Assembly: GCA_020353215.1 (NCBI GenBank)
Contig: CP070692.1
Coordinates: 386,174-418,822 of the forward strand
Direction: 5' to 3'
Source of the DNA: Deltaproteobacteria bacterium
GTDB taxonomy: Bacteria > Desulfobacterota > Syntrophobacteria > BM002
DNA length: 32,649 bases
Shown here: positions 8,757 to 17,342 of the stretch, piece by piece
Layout of the letters: every line of letters begins with the position of its first letter
How positions within the stretch are numbered: the stretch's first letter is position 1
Translations under genes and position numbers: made by a program
The notes under the pieces: generated by a model
Told to the model about the DNA's origin: nothing
What the model saw: the letters and a program-made list of their open reading frames with translations, nothing else
Databases searched by the model: none

Positions 8757-9230
8757 ATGTCAACCACAGGAGACGAAAACGGGTTTACTAGAGAACAGTT
8801 GGAGCTGACCCAGTTACAAACAGACGCTATCACCAGGAGGCTGGCGGACAACCCAGTAGTCCAATTCATGGGAATCCGACTGCTTGAGGTGGTAGCTGGC
8901 CGTGCCACTCTTATGTTGCCATTCCGAAAGGAATTGTTTAACTCCATGGGATCGGTGCAGGGCGGTGTACTGGGTATTTTGGGAGATGTGGCTGGCGGCG
9001 TTTCACTATACTCCGTATTGGCCGATCCATCAGCAGCTGCGATTCCTACGATCGAGTTCAAGTTGAACTTTTTGCGACCCGTCAGAAACAACGCCGTATT
9101 CGCTAGGGGCAAGGTGGCTTTTCGAGGTGGAAGGATTGCCGTGTGTCACGTGGATATCTGCACTGAAACAGATACTCTGCTGGCCATAGGAATCTTTACT
9201 TATATGGTGAAAACCGCGCGATCTAAGTAG
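8757..9230 (+). CDS. PaaI-family hotdog thioesterase
   Basis: This 157-residue protein has the single hotdog-fold domain of PaaI/YbgC-type acyl-CoA thioesterases. The signature region FNSMGSVQGGVLGILGDVAGG contains the usual GG and catalytic Asp; the His commonly before GG is Gln here, so catalysis may differ. TIEFKLNFLRPV and the closing CHVDICTETDTLLAIGIFTY match the family's later strands. ATG 8757 is chosen over an in-frame TTG at 8745; neither has an ideal Shine-Dalgarno. It probably hydrolyses an aromatic or acyl-CoA thioester in the cytoplasm, but the substrate cannot be read from sequence. It is separated from selB by 321 non-coding bases and no pathway partner is adjacent. Confidence 0.85.
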   Translation: MSTTGDENGFTREQLELTQLQTDAITRRLADNPVVQFMGIRLLEVVAGRATLMLPFRKELFNSMGSVQGGVLGILGDVAGGVSLYSVLADPSAAAIPTIEFKLNFLRPVRNNAVFARGKVAFRGGRIAVCHVDICTETDTLLAIGIFTYMVKTARSK

Positions 9231-9551
9231 CCAAGAGCCGAAGAATGACAATCTCGAGATGTGTACCGCGGTATGCACCGGAAGATCTGCATGGGGAAAC
9301 GAAACGGCAGGGAGGACTAACCCGTCTTGTTCGCGACCCGACTGCTGCTACCCAAAGTATGCGCTCATTAAGGGTGTGAGATACCATGCGATGTATTGTT
9401 CAAGTGAGAATGGGTCGAGCCCCGGTTGCTGTTCGATAGTCAGCCATCTCGAAGGTCTCGAGCATCGCTCGGCTAAGAATGCGGACCAGGTCGCCATAGG
9501 ATGGCAATAATCCGATGGCTTCAACCCGTCATAAAGGGGGGGAATGACTTT
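9231..9551. other. Non-coding gap between thioesterase and selB
   Basis: Nothing recognisable. Because selB follows, I looked for a selenocysteine tRNA. GGCTTCAACC at about 9516 contains the CTTCA of a Sec anticodon loop, but no anticodon, acceptor or T stem can be folded around it. A small CGAGC/GCTCG hairpin lies near 9460. A strong AGGGGGGGA Shine-Dalgarno ends the gap. Confidence 0.5.
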
Positions 9552-11474
9552 ATGAAGCAGATAATCTTGGGCACGGCCGGACACATCGACCATGGGAAGA
9601 CTACTCTAATTAAAGCCCTGACGGGCATTGATACCGATCGTCTCAAGGAGGAGAAAGAAAGGGGTATTACCATTGAGTTAGGTTTCGCGCATCTTCAGCT
9701 TCCCGATGGGCAAGAACTGGGGATCGTCGACGTGCCCGGACACGAGAAATTCGTGCGCCATATGGTAGCAGGGGCCACAGGTATCGATATAGTGGCTCTA
9801 GTGGTGGCTGCCGACGAAGGAGTAATGCCCCAGACCCGGGAGCACTTGGAGATATGTGAACTCCTGAAGGTCAAGAAGGGAATCGTGGTCCTAACCAAAA
9901 CAGATTTGGTGGAAGATTCGGACTGGTTGGAGCTGGTAAAAGAGGATATTCGTGACTTTCTAGAGGGTACTTTTCTCGCATCTGCGGAAATATTTCCGGT
10001 CTCCGCAGCCACCGGCGCTGGGTTGCCAGAGTTGCTTGATCAGCTGCAGGGTCTTTGTCAATCGGTGGAGGCAAGGTCGAGCAGTGGGGATTTCCGCCTT
10101 GCCGTAGACCGGGTGTTCAGCATGAAAGGTTTCGGCACGGTGATTACGGGGACGGCCATATCAGGGAGGGTGGTGACAGGAGATACCCTCTTTGTCTACC
10201 CTTTGCAGTTTAAGACTAAAGTGCGGGGCGTACAGGTCCACAATCGAGAGGTAAACGAAGCCTTGAGTGGACAGCGCACAGCCATCAATTTCCAGGGTCT
10301 GGAGAAGGCAGCCCTCGAACGTGGAAACGTTTTGGCTACCCCGCACAGTCTCATCCCGTCATACATGCTGGACGTGCGTCTGCAGCATTTGGAAGATGCC
10401 CCACGAGTACTCAAGAATCGGGCAAAAATTCGCTTTCACACAGGCACCAGCGAGATTATCGGCACATTGATACTTCTGGACACGGACGAACTCGTCCCCG
10501 GGTCGAGTGGGTTGGCCCAACTCCGTCTGGAACACCCCGCAGTTGTCCGCAAGGGAGACCGTTTCGTGCTGAGAAGCTATTCGCCTATGCGCACCATCGG
10601 TGGGGGTCAGATACTACACCCGACACCGAACAAGCGCAAGAGGATGGTAACCGCCACCCTGGAGACTCTTTCCACGTTAGAAGCGGGCGAAAATGTCGCG
10701 ACGGTGGAACTGTTCCTTAAAGATGCCGGATTCTCCGGCATCAAGGAACGAGACCTTAGCATTCTGACCAATGTCACGGCGAAGCAACTCCGTCGCACGC
10801 TGCAGGACCTTATAAGCAGAGGCGAGGTGATTCAATTCGACAGGGAAATAAATCGATACGTACACAAGGATATTCTTGACCAACTAAGCGAGTCCGCTAG
10901 GGAGCAACTCAAGGAGTTTCACCGACGCAAACCGTTGGGAGCGGGAATGAATAAGGAAGAACTCTTTGCACGCCTGCCGCACGGAGTGGACGCAAAGATG
11001 TTCAGTGAACTTTTGCGGATCTTGGTTGGGCGCGGTGAGCTCGTGCAGGAAAAAGACCTGGTGCGACTCTCTTCTCACCAGGTGGCTCTGACGGGGGAAC
11101 AAGAGCAAGTAAAGGGACAAATAGAAGCACTTTACAGAAAGGAGGGTCTCCAGCCACCGTTCTTCAGAGAAGTGGCGCAGTCGCTCCGTGTCTCAGACGG
11201 TGAAGCCCGACAAATCCTTGACTGGATGCTGGAGCAGCGCGTGCTGGTAAAGGTAAAGGAGGACATGTATTTTCATCATGAGGCTCTGGATGCGCTGAAA
11301 CAAAGTTTGCTGTGCTTCTTCGAAGAACATGAAGAGATTCTCACTCCCCAGTTTAAGGAACTGACTCAGACGACTCGCAAATATACCATTCCGCTGTTGG
11401 AATTCCTGGATTCCATTCGCTTTACCATAAGGATCGGAGATGTACGTCGTTTACGGAAAGGGGGAACAGGGTAG
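9552..11474 (+). CDS. selB: Selenocysteine-specific elongation factor SelB
   Basis: SelB is a GTPase that delivers Sec-tRNA to the ribosome at UGA codons marked by a SECIS hairpin. The 640-residue protein starts with G1 motif [13 protein letters not shown], switch region [13 protein letters not shown]3 DVPGHEKFV and G4 TKTDL, followed by two beta-barrel domains and the SelB-specific chain of C-terminal winged helices (after about residue 380) that binds mRNA. The length is normal for the family. ATG 9552 is chosen: AGGGGGGGA ends nine bases upstream and [11 protein letters not shown] is the typical start; an upstream in-frame ATG at 9501 would add an unrelated tail. selA, selC and selenoprotein genes are not in view. 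It ends 2 bases from the convergent pyrD. Confidence 0.96.
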   Translation: MKQIILGTAGHIDHGKTTLIKALTGIDTDRLKEEKERGITIELGFAHLQLPDGQELGIVDVPGHEKFVRHMVAGATGIDIVALVVAADEGVMPQTREHLEICELLKVKKGIVVLTKTDLVEDSDWLELVKEDIRDFLEGTFLASAEIFPVSAATGAGLPELLDQLQGLCQSVEARSSSGDFRLAVDRVFSMKGFGTVITGTAISGRVVTGDTLFVYPLQFKTKVRGVQVHNREVNEALSGQRTAINFQGLEKAALERGNVLATPHSLIPSYMLDVRLQHLEDAPRVLKNRAKIRFHTGTSEIIGTLILLDTDELVPGSSGLAQLRLEHPAVVRKGDRFVLRSYSPMRTIGGGQILHPTPNKRKRMVTATLETLSTLEAGENVATVELFLKDAGFSGIKERDLSILTNVTAKQLRRTLQDLISRGEVIQFDREINRYVHKDILDQLSESAREQLKEFHRRKPLGAGMNKEELFARLPHGVDAKMFSELLRILVGRGELVQEKDLVRLSSHQVALTGEQEQVKGQIEALYRKEGLQPPFFREVAQSLRVSDGEARQILDWMLEQRVLVKVKEDMYFHHEALDALKQSLLCFFEEHEEILTPQFKELTQTTRKYTIPLLEFLDSIRFTIRIGDVRRLRKGGTG

Positions 11475-11476
11475 GG

Positions 11477-12427
11477 CTAGAAAGTCCCGGCTGCCCGCTC
11501 GGAAAGCTCCAAGGTGCCGATCACTTCTTTGATATCTGCGAAACCTTGGGCTCGCAGATAGGTTTCCAACCCGGCGATGATTTCCAGGGTTACCAGGGGA
11601 TTAACAAAATTCGCTGTGCCCACCTGGATGGCACTTGCCCCGACGATCAGAAATTCCAAGGCATCTTCAGTGGTCATAATTCCGCCAAGCCCGATGACCG
11701 GCACTTTGGCTACCTGTACCACCTGCCAAACCATCCTAAGCGCGATGGGCTTGATTGCTGGTCCGGAGAGACCACCGATCACATTGGCCAACCTGGGCCT
11801 CCGATTTCGTACGTCCACTGCCATACCAGATACCGTATTGATCAAGGACAGAATATCCGTGCCGGCATCCTCGGCAGCCCGGGCCGTAATTGTGATGTCG
11901 GTGACGTTCGGGGTGAGTTTCGTGATGACCGGCAAGCTAGTCCTCGACCTCACCGCGGATACTACCCGGAATACCATCCTCGGATCCGAACCGAATACCA
12001 TACCCCCTGCTTTCACGTTCGGGCAGGAAATATTGATCTCCAGTGCATTGACGCCGTCCTGGCCATTCAGCTTCGCGGCAAGTTCCCCATACTCTTCTAC
12101 GGTGTTGCCAAAGAGATTCACTACCACCGGAACGGGCAGTGGCCGAAGCCAAGGGAGTTTTTCCTGCAGGAAATTCCGAAGTCCGACGTTCTGAAGGCCT
12201 ATGGAATTGAGCATGCCGCCACAGGTTTCCCAGATGCGGGGGGGCGGGTTGCCAGCTCTGGGCTCGAGGGAAATACCTTTCACCACCACAGCCCCAAGCC
12301 GCTCGGGGGGGACCAAGGTGGCATATTCCTGCCCATAGCCAAAAGTGCCGGATGCCACCATGACCGGATTCTTCAGACGTAACGGCCCGAGGTCGACCGC
12401 AAGAGTTATGGATTCGTCATTATGCAC
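11477..12427 (-). CDS. pyrD: Dihydroorotate dehydrogenase B, catalytic subunit PyrD
   Basis: PyrD oxidises dihydroorotate to orotate in pyrimidine synthesis, using FMN. The 316-residue protein has NPVMVASGTFGYG at the FMN site, the GNPPPR segment, the class 1B catalytic Cys135 in NISCPNVKAGG, ITKLTPN, and the phosphate-binding GLGGI and GASAIQVGTAN near the C-terminus. A Cys base and an adjacent pyrK show the heterotetrameric, NAD-linked type 1B enzyme rather than the membrane quinone type. The start is a GTG (MHNDESIT) with a weak purine-rich upstream region, 49 bases after the end of pyrK. It is the last gene of the minus-strand operon that begins with the metallo-hydrolase. It converges on selB with only 2 bases between stops, so no terminator fits between. 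Confidence 0.96.
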   Translation of the reverse strand: MHNDESITLAVDLGPLRLKNPVMVASGTFGYGQEYATLVPPERLGAVVVKGISLEPRAGNPPPRIWETCGGMLNSIGLQNVGLRNFLQEKLPWLRPLPVPVVVNLFGNTVEEYGELAAKLNGQDGVNALEINISCPNVKAGGMVFGSDPRMVFRVVSAVRSRTSLPVITKLTPNVTDITITARAAEDAGTDILSLINTVSGMAVDVRNRRPRLANVIGGLSGPAIKPIALRMVWQVVQVAKVPVIGLGGIMTTEDALEFLIVGASAIQVGTANFVNPLVTLEIIAGLETYLRAQGFADIKEVIGTLELSERAAGTF

Positions 12428-12476
12428 TTGACTCTGCTTCTGTTTAGCGCCCGCTCTTGGCTACGTAATACCTGTT

Positions 12477-13295
12477 CTACTCCCAAACTATGTCCTCCCC
12501 CAAAAGGACCGGACCTTCCTGACATACGTTTGCATAGTAAAGGTCCTGACCTCTATCAGGAGGTCTGCATCTGAGCGAGCAGCTCAAGCATGTTCCTACT
12601 CCACAGGCCATCAACGCTTCCATGGAGAGTTGAGACTTGACACCCAGTTGGCGGACCAACTCGGCCACTTGACGCTGCATGGGATGCGGACCACACGAGT
12701 AGACCATGGTTGGCCGCTCAGCCTGTCGGGACATCCATTTTTCCAAGTGCTGGGTGACCAGTCCCTTTCGACCCGCGCTTCCATCTTCGGTAGCCAGCTC
12801 CACGGCAAAGCCCAAGTTCTGGAAGTGTTCGACGCAGACAAGGTCTCCTGCACTTTTCCCGCCGAACCACAAGACGTACGGTCCCCGAAGACCTGATTCG
12901 ACTAAAGTTTCTGCAAGAAACGGCAGCGGGGCGATGCCTATTCCCCCAGCAATCATCAACATAAACCCGTCTTGGTCTGGGGGGCGGAAACCACTGCCTA
13001 GAGGACCGAGAAGACTTAGTGAGGTTCTGGGCAGCACCTCTGCGAGTATTCGGGTGCCACGCCCCACCACGCGATACAAGATCTCAAAAGAGGTAGGGGG
13101 ATCGTTTGAATAAACCCTGTGCACGGCAAACGGCCGCCGCAGCAACGGGTCGAGGGTCTCTAACACCCGCACCATCAGAAATTGGCCCGGCTGGATGCGG
13201 GCAGCGATCTCAGGGCACCTGAGCCCCATGTGGTAAAGTCCCACACTTACTGGATCGTTGAAAAGAACTTCGGCGTTTCTTAACAGCAAGGACAC
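12477..13295 (-). CDS. pyrK: Dihydroorotate dehydrogenase B, electron-transfer subunit PyrK
   Basis: PyrK carries FAD and a 2Fe-2S cluster and passes electrons from PyrD to NAD+. The 272-residue protein has an FAD domain with LLRRPFAVHRV, a nucleotide-binding domain with MIAGGIGIAPLPFL and VYSCGPHPM, and a C-terminal cluster motif CGVGTCLSC followed by a fourth Cys in NVCQEGP. The start is set at GTG 13295 (or TTG 13289) because GAGGGAG lies directly upstream, 8 bases after the pgeF stop. A longer reading to 13394 would overlap pgeF and add unrelated residues. The gene sits between pgeF and pyrD in a tight operon, consistent with joint expression with PyrD. Confidence 0.94.
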   Translation of the reverse strand: MSLLLRNAEVLFNDPVSVGLYHMGLRCPEIAARIQPGQFLMVRVLETLDPLLRRPFAVHRVYSNDPPTSFEILYRVVGRGTRILAEVLPRTSLSLLGPLGSGFRPPDQDGFMLMIAGGIGIAPLPFLAETLVESGLRGPYVLWFGGKSAGDLVCVEHFQNLGFAVELATEDGSAGRKGLVTQHLEKWMSRQAERPTMVYSCGPHPMQRQVAELVRQLGVKSQLSMEALMACGVGTCLSCSLRCRPPDRGQDLYYANVCQEGPVLLGEDIVWE

Positions 13296-13303
13296 GAACT
13301 CCC

Positions 13304-14119
13304 TCAAACGTTGATGCCTATCGTCGCAGCAAAGCGACCAGTTTGTCGCTCGCCGCGGTAGGAGTAAAAAATCTGGGGATGGCACCGGGTACAAAGCTCC
13401 GCAACTTCTATGTTTTCTCGGAGTACTCCGGCGTCCTGTAATTGTTTTCGGCTAATTGCCCAGAAGTCGAAGTGATTCTCACTGAGCCGAAACCGTGAAA
13501 AGCTGGTGGGCAACTCGCGGTGCCAGTGGCGAAACTCGGCGCAGCAAGGGCCCAGGGACGGACCGATGGCGGAAATGACGTCCTGGGGCTTGCAGTCGAA
13601 ATGAGCGACCATTTGATGGACCGCGTTGCCGATGATGTTTTGAACGCTACCACGCCAACCAGAGTGAACTATGGCCGCAACTCGTCTATTGGGGTCGTAG
13701 AGAAAGATCGCCTGGCAATCGGCGACCTTTATCATCATGAGAAGACCAGACAACCGGGTTATGAAACCGTCTACCCCCTGAAGCGGGTAGTGAGGTGTGG
13801 GATTGACGCTCGGGTACTTGTCTAGGCTGACGATCTTTGAGCTGTGACTCTGTCTTGCATAGATGAGAAACGGTGAGTCCGATAACTCCCGAACGCGCCG
13901 CAAGTTTTCTCTGATGTCGCTGGCATCGTCTCCGGTATCATAACTTACGTTGAGGCTGTCGAAAGGAGGCTTGCTTACACCGCCCAGTCTTGTGAAAACT
14001 GCATGTTCCAATTCCGCGAATTTGCTAAGGTGACTGAACCTGAACAGCGGCAAGCCGTCTTTTGTGAAGAATTCAAGGCTGGAGGACGTGGGGAGCACAG
14101 TGTCAGGTGACGAGATCAT
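13304..14119 (-). CDS. pgeF: YfiH/PgeF-type multicopper-oxidase-like (laccase-domain) protein
   Basis: This family (YfiH, YlmD, PgeF) binds metal and has been linked to peptidoglycan precursor editing in E. coli and to purine-nucleoside or phenol chemistry elsewhere. The 271-residue protein has the family pattern: ARQSHSS with a metal His, KVADCQAIFLYD, AAIVHSGWRG with a metal His, GPSLGPCCAEF, and a C-terminal RCHPQIFYSYRGE...TGRFAA block. The canonical ADCLP is ADCQA here, a mild deviation. ATG 14119 follows the metallo-hydrolase stop by 4 bases, so translation is probably coupled. Downstream, pyrK begins 8 bases after its stop. A cell-wall role would fit nagZ and the MurU/AmgK-like genes elsewhere in the window, but is not implied by its operon. 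Confidence 0.92.
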   Translation of the reverse strand: MISSPDTVLPTSSSLEFFTKDGLPLFRFSHLSKFAELEHAVFTRLGGVSKPPFDSLNVSYDTGDDASDIRENLRRVRELSDSPFLIYARQSHSSKIVSLDKYPSVNPTPHYPLQGVDGFITRLSGLLMMIKVADCQAIFLYDPNRRVAAIVHSGWRGSVQNIIGNAVHQMVAHFDCKPQDVISAIGPSLGPCCAEFRHWHRELPTSFSRFRLSENHFDFWAISRKQLQDAGVLRENIEVAELCTRCHPQIFYSYRGERQTGRFAATIGINV

Positions 14120-14123
14120 GGAG

Positions 14124-15074
14124 CTAGATGTCCATTTCCAGACCCTCCTGGGCCATTATGATCTCCAGCGTACGACCGCCCCTTATGGTTTCATAGTACC
14201 GTACGGTCTTATCGTAGATCTCCTGGAGCTTTTCGTCATCGTACGAGGGTTCGTGATGGAAGAGGATGAGCCGTTTGATGTTTGCCTGCAAAGCGATGTC
14301 AACTCCCACCATCGAGGAACTATGACCCCAGCCCTCTTTTGCCATGGCATCCTCGAGGGTGAACTGGGCGTCAAATACCAGAGCCTCACTGTCGGCGTAA
14401 AAGGAGACATACTGGTTCATGGCTTCCTGGCTGAGGTCCTTGTACTCTCCGTCCGTAGCGTAAACGAAGGCACAGCCGTTTTTCTCGATCCGATATGAAA
14501 AGGAACCGCCGGGGTGACGCAAAGCGATGCTGCTCACTTGGAACTCGCCGATACGGACTTCCGGTTTGTCATCAAGTTGGACAAACCGCACGTCAGCTGG
14601 CATAGTCTCCAGGCTAACCGGAAAATGGTCAGGATGATGTTGATCCTGAAATCGTTCTTTGATGCGGGGGTGTCGGCCGTAAATAGTGACCTGGTTGCCA
14701 ACGGCGTAAGCTGGGGTAAAAAAGGGAAATCCCATGATGTGGTCCCAATGGGTATGGCTTATCAATAGGTGGACTCTACCTTGCCCTTTTCCGCACGGTC
14801 CTCGCATCAGCTCCATGCCGAGCTGCCGGATGCCGGAGCCAGCATCCAGGATCATTTCGGTGTGCTCACCACTCACTTGGACGCAGGACGTATTACCACC
14901 AGTGGTGGTTCGTTGATAATAAGGAAGGCCGCTAACGTAATCGTTCACAGCGTCGTTGTCACTCAAATCCACCCCGCTTGCACCCAGCACGGCTTGGACT
15001 ATCTTGTTTTCAATCTCCACGGGAGGGATGGGCGCTGGCAGAGAACCTCGAACGCCCCAGAATTTAATCTTCAT
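14124..15074 (-). CDS. Metallo-beta-lactamase-fold hydrolase
   Basis: This 316-residue protein starts MKIKFWGVRGSLPAP, typical of the RNase Z/PhnP-like branch of the MBL fold (Lactamase_B_2). Metal ligands are visible as H107-T-H109-W-D111-H112, a later His in LRHPGG, the Asp of YATDGEY and a His in LFHHEP. Residues 21-55 hold an insert between the start and the GGNTSCV strand. It probably cleaves a phosphodiester, such as a cyclic or bis-phosphate nucleotide, but the substrate is unknown. It is the first gene of the pgeF-pyrK-pyrD operon, with its stop 4 bases before pgeF. A candidate promoter lies at 15139-15168, and GCGGGG about six bases upstream serves as ribosome binding site. Confidence 0.88.
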   Translation of the reverse strand: MKIKFWGVRGSLPAPIPPVEIENKIVQAVLGASGVDLSDNDAVNDYVSGLPYYQRTTTGGNTSCVQVSGEHTEMILDAGSGIRQLGMELMRGPCGKGQGRVHLLISHTHWDHIMGFPFFTPAYAVGNQVTIYGRHPRIKERFQDQHHPDHFPVSLETMPADVRFVQLDDKPEVRIGEFQVSSIALRHPGGSFSYRIEKNGCAFVYATDGEYKDLSQEAMNQYVSFYADSEALVFDAQFTLEDAMAKEGWGHSSSMVGVDIALQANIKRLILFHHEPSYDDEKLQEIYDKTVRYYETIRGGRTLEIIMAQEGLEMDI

Positions 15075-15542
15075 AAAAAACCCCGCAACAAACCGGCATT
15101 AGCGCCTCTCTCTTCTCCTCCATTGTCCAAGTTGGCGCAGTCTATCACAGATTTTTTTCATGAATCAATTCAAAAAAGCAGCACCAGTAGGTCCGTTGTG
15201 TCCGTCCGCTACGCCGGGAGCACGGACCACGGCTGAGCAAGTGGGATTGAAAAGAAGACCCCTTTCAAGAGTACCTTTGAACGCAAACAACTTGACGGTC
15301 CAAGACTAACTGCGAGAGGGCGAGGTGGACGGGACGAGAGGGAGACGGCCTCACCGGCGTTAGATGGTTAGCCCTTCTATACGGCCTTGAATGGTTGATA
15401 TTTGTTATCTGCTTCCCCGGGACACCATTGAGTTATGGCGTCGAGTCCGAGCGAACCGTCGAAGGCAAAAGTCTCCTCCCGGTTCCAATTGAATTGCGAT
15501 CTAACCCGTGTCTTACTCCAAGTGGGTAAAACTGAAAAGGGT
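15075..15542. other. Non-coding gap with operon promoter
   Basis: Apart from the candidate promoter of the metallo-hydrolase operon (15139-15168), nothing recognisable. Open frames overlapping here are shadows or lack motifs. No terminator with a T-run is seen for the minus-strand gene that ends at 15543. Confidence 0.5.
15139..15168 (-). promoter_or_regulatory. Candidate sigma-70-type promoter of the metallo-hydrolase/pgeF/pyrKD operon
   Basis: Read on the minus strand, TTGATT (15163-15168) and TAGACT (15139-15144) are separated by 18 bases. The spacer contains an A-run, and TG precedes the -10 region. This would give a leader of about 58 bases to the ATG at 15074. Both hexamers are imperfect (4 of 6 each). 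Confidence 0.35.
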
Positions 15543-15971
15543 TCAACGTGGGCGCCGTGTGAACAGTCTCAGGAGTTCTTCCTGTAAACTGCTGTTATCC
15601 AGGGAACTTTTGGATTCAACTGTCGGCGCCGTTTGCGTTGTCTCTGATCGAGCCATCCCTTTCTTGGTTCTTGCCAGATTGCTTTCCTCGCGGCCAAAGA
15701 CTTCTTGCAGCTCGCGATCAATTTTCTTCCGTTCCTTTGCCATCGTTTGCTTGACTGATTCTGTGGCGATCATAGTATCGGTTGTGGTTGCCCGAATCTT
15801 AGGTTCGAGCGCAGATGATGCCTTTTCAGTTGGTCGACGCCGCGCGGCATTGCGAATCACGAAGAGGAGAATCAGCGGAAATATCAGAAAGAGGATGGTC
15901 TTGACCGTCTCTCGCCCTTTCGGGTCCGAAAGCCATTTCAACAACTTTTGTAGAATGGTGTCGATATCCAT
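15543..15971 (-). CDS. Uncharacterised small single-span membrane protein
   Basis: This 142-residue protein has no family I recognise. Residues 1-20 are amphipathic, about 24-42 form one hydrophobic membrane segment (TILFLIFPLILLFVI), then RNAARRRP gives positive charges. By the positive-inside rule the long C-terminal tail faces the cytoplasm. The tail (45-142) is charged, low in hydrophobics and partly helical (KERKKIDRELQEVFGREE), with Ser/Thr-rich disorder-like stretches and a basic end. There is no strong Shine-Dalgarno before the ATG at 15971. It is on the same strand as lolA and ftsK but 499 bases away, so a separate unit is likely. The conceptual protein looks real because composition stays coherent and the hydrophobic segment is well formed. 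Confidence 0.6.
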   Translation of the reverse strand: MDIDTILQKLLKWLSDPKGRETVKTILFLIFPLILLFVIRNAARRRPTEKASSALEPKIRATTTDTMIATESVKQTMAKERKKIDRELQEVFGREESNLARTKKGMARSETTQTAPTVESKSSLDNSSLQEELLRLFTRRPR

Positions 15972-16470
15972 AATGCTTTAACGTGGGACGCCCCGGTTCT
16001 TTCGTAAACTAACTGGTGATTATCCTGGTGTTCGACCGACTTCTTCCTTACCATTGTAGGAAGCAGTATGGGGACTGTCAAGACGCTGACCGCAGACCCC
16101 AAAGACCATAGCTCAATTATACCCTAACATGGCATACCTGAGCCAGCCAGAATTCCGCCCAGGCGGGGCTCTCTCCGGAGCATTCCATCGCGCCTGTGCT
16201 CGCCTCGGCCACGATCTCAAGTACTTTAACTACGCGATTCGACCCGGCCTAGGGTGGGACTTTGCACGGCCACATTTGGCGCGCTCCGGATCGTTGTGCT
16301 TCCGCGCAGATCTGCAAAGTTGGGGTGTAGTTTCCCAGTATGACTCCCTTGGCTGTTCATTGTTGAAGGTTCGATACCTGCCCGATAGCATCAAGTCCGA
16401 GTTGCCTAACATTCAGTTCCTGCTCCCCGGCAACTGCTTCATCAGGACCTCCCCTACTTGCGCCCAGAGG
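15972..16470. other. Non-coding gap downstream of lolA
   Basis: No gene is supported. A frame at 16129-16482 runs antisense into the lolA end and has no domain. AAGGTTCGATACCTGCC near 16366 looks like a tRNA T-loop but has no pairing 5-bp stem or acceptor. No terminator with T-run was seen. Confidence 0.5.
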
Positions 16471-17187
16471 CTACGGCGGTGAGGTGTCTTCCCGATCCAC
16501 CCTTGCGCCGTCAGGGATCTGCAATCGGAACAAGTTAGATTCGAGGGCAGGGTTCAACTCAATATTGTCAAAACTTATCTCGTTTAAGTTCCCAAGGGGA
16601 TCCTCTGTCTGTATGCGAACCACTAGATATGATGTTGGATCGACCCACAATTTGACCTTACGCACCGGGAATTCCGCCTCCAATGGCAACAATTCCAAAC
16701 GATTCCGCATGGGTGAGTCTGGGGTGTCCGGAAGTCTGGTAATGCGAAACGTCTCTCTTACACGGTCCAGCCCGGAAAACAAATTGAGGACCTCAGGGGA
16801 GCGAATAAGTCTTTCGTAGACAGTCATGTCTGCTGGCACATAATGCCAGGCTTTGTCCTCCAAAACGAGAAACCATTGCCTAGGTTCTTTGTATTGCCAG
16901 CGCATTGCCCGCGGTTTGCGGAAATAAAGCTTCCCGTGTGCTGTAGTGCTAAGACTGGCGGCCAGAGAACGACTCTCTTGGACAAACTCGGCACGCAAGG
17001 ACTGAATGCTCGCGTATTTCTGTTGGATTCTTGCGACCAGATCGGTAGTGGTCGTCTCCGCATGGGTATGGCCAGCAGCGGACAGGGAGGCGACAAACGT
17101 CAGCAGAAGGCAGAGCCCATAGCACAGAAAGTACAGCACTAGGTCCCGAATTCGCTGCCCAGTTGTGTCATTTCGATCAGTATACAT
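16471..17187 (-). CDS. lolA: Outer-membrane lipoprotein carrier protein LolA
   Basis: LolA carries lipoproteins across the periplasm from LolCDE to the outer membrane. The start MYTDRNDTTGQRIRD is followed by a hydrophobic signal region LVLYFLCYGLCLLLTFVASL and a probable cleavage after SAAGHTHA. The mature part has the family pattern: IQQKYASIQSLRAEFVQES, GKLYFRKPRAMRWQYKEP, VYERL and VRKVKLWVDPTSYLVVRIQTED...NEISFDNIELN. ATG 17187 is preferred to the in-frame TTG at 17211, but neither has a strong ribosome binding site. It lies about 155 bases after the ftsK stop on the same strand, and ftsK-lolA is a common order in Gram-negatives. It supports assignment to an outer-membrane-bearing organism. 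Confidence 0.9.
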   Translation of the reverse strand: MYTDRNDTTGQRIRDLVLYFLCYGLCLLLTFVASLSAAGHTHAETTTTDLVARIQQKYASIQSLRAEFVQESRSLAASLSTTAHGKLYFRKPRAMRWQYKEPRQWFLVLEDKAWHYVPADMTVYERLIRSPEVLNLFSGLDRVRETFRITRLPDTPDSPMRNRLELLPLEAEFPVRKVKLWVDPTSYLVVRIQTEDPLGNLNEISFDNIELNPALESNLFRLQIPDGARVDREDTSPP

Positions 17188-17342
17188 TGCTTCGCAGCTT
17201 CGTAAAGTCAAGGAGTCAAAGCGTCTATCTTTTTTCTGGGCCCCTGTTTTCGATTTAAACTGGTGCGCCCGGTTCCAGCCTTAGCAGCCGACGGTCTATT
17301 CTTCCCTCACTCTACACCAATTCTTGTACTCTATACCCGCCA

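Noticed and set aside
9516-9526. Possible selenocysteine tRNA anticodon loop upstream of selB
   Set aside because: Only CTTCA of the loop is present; no acceptor, anticodon or T stem can be paired around it.
11546-12382. Long plus-strand open frame of 278 codons
   Set aside because: It is antisense to pyrD, whose motifs and catalytic Cys are certain, and the product has no domain I recognise.
13296-13394. Longer PyrK reading from 13394
   Set aside because: It overlaps pgeF by 91 bases and ignores the GAGGGAG ribosome binding site before GTG 13295.
16360-16390. tRNA-like T-loop string GGTTCGATACC
   Set aside because: Only three or four bases pair and no acceptor stem or CCA follows.
16129-16482. 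Plus-strand frame of 117 codons beside lolA
   Set aside because: No motif, and its end runs antisense into lolA.
17187-17211. Promoter TTGACT...TATACT overlapping the lolA start
   Set aside because: The spacer is 21 bases, too long, and the -10 lies inside the assumed coding start.
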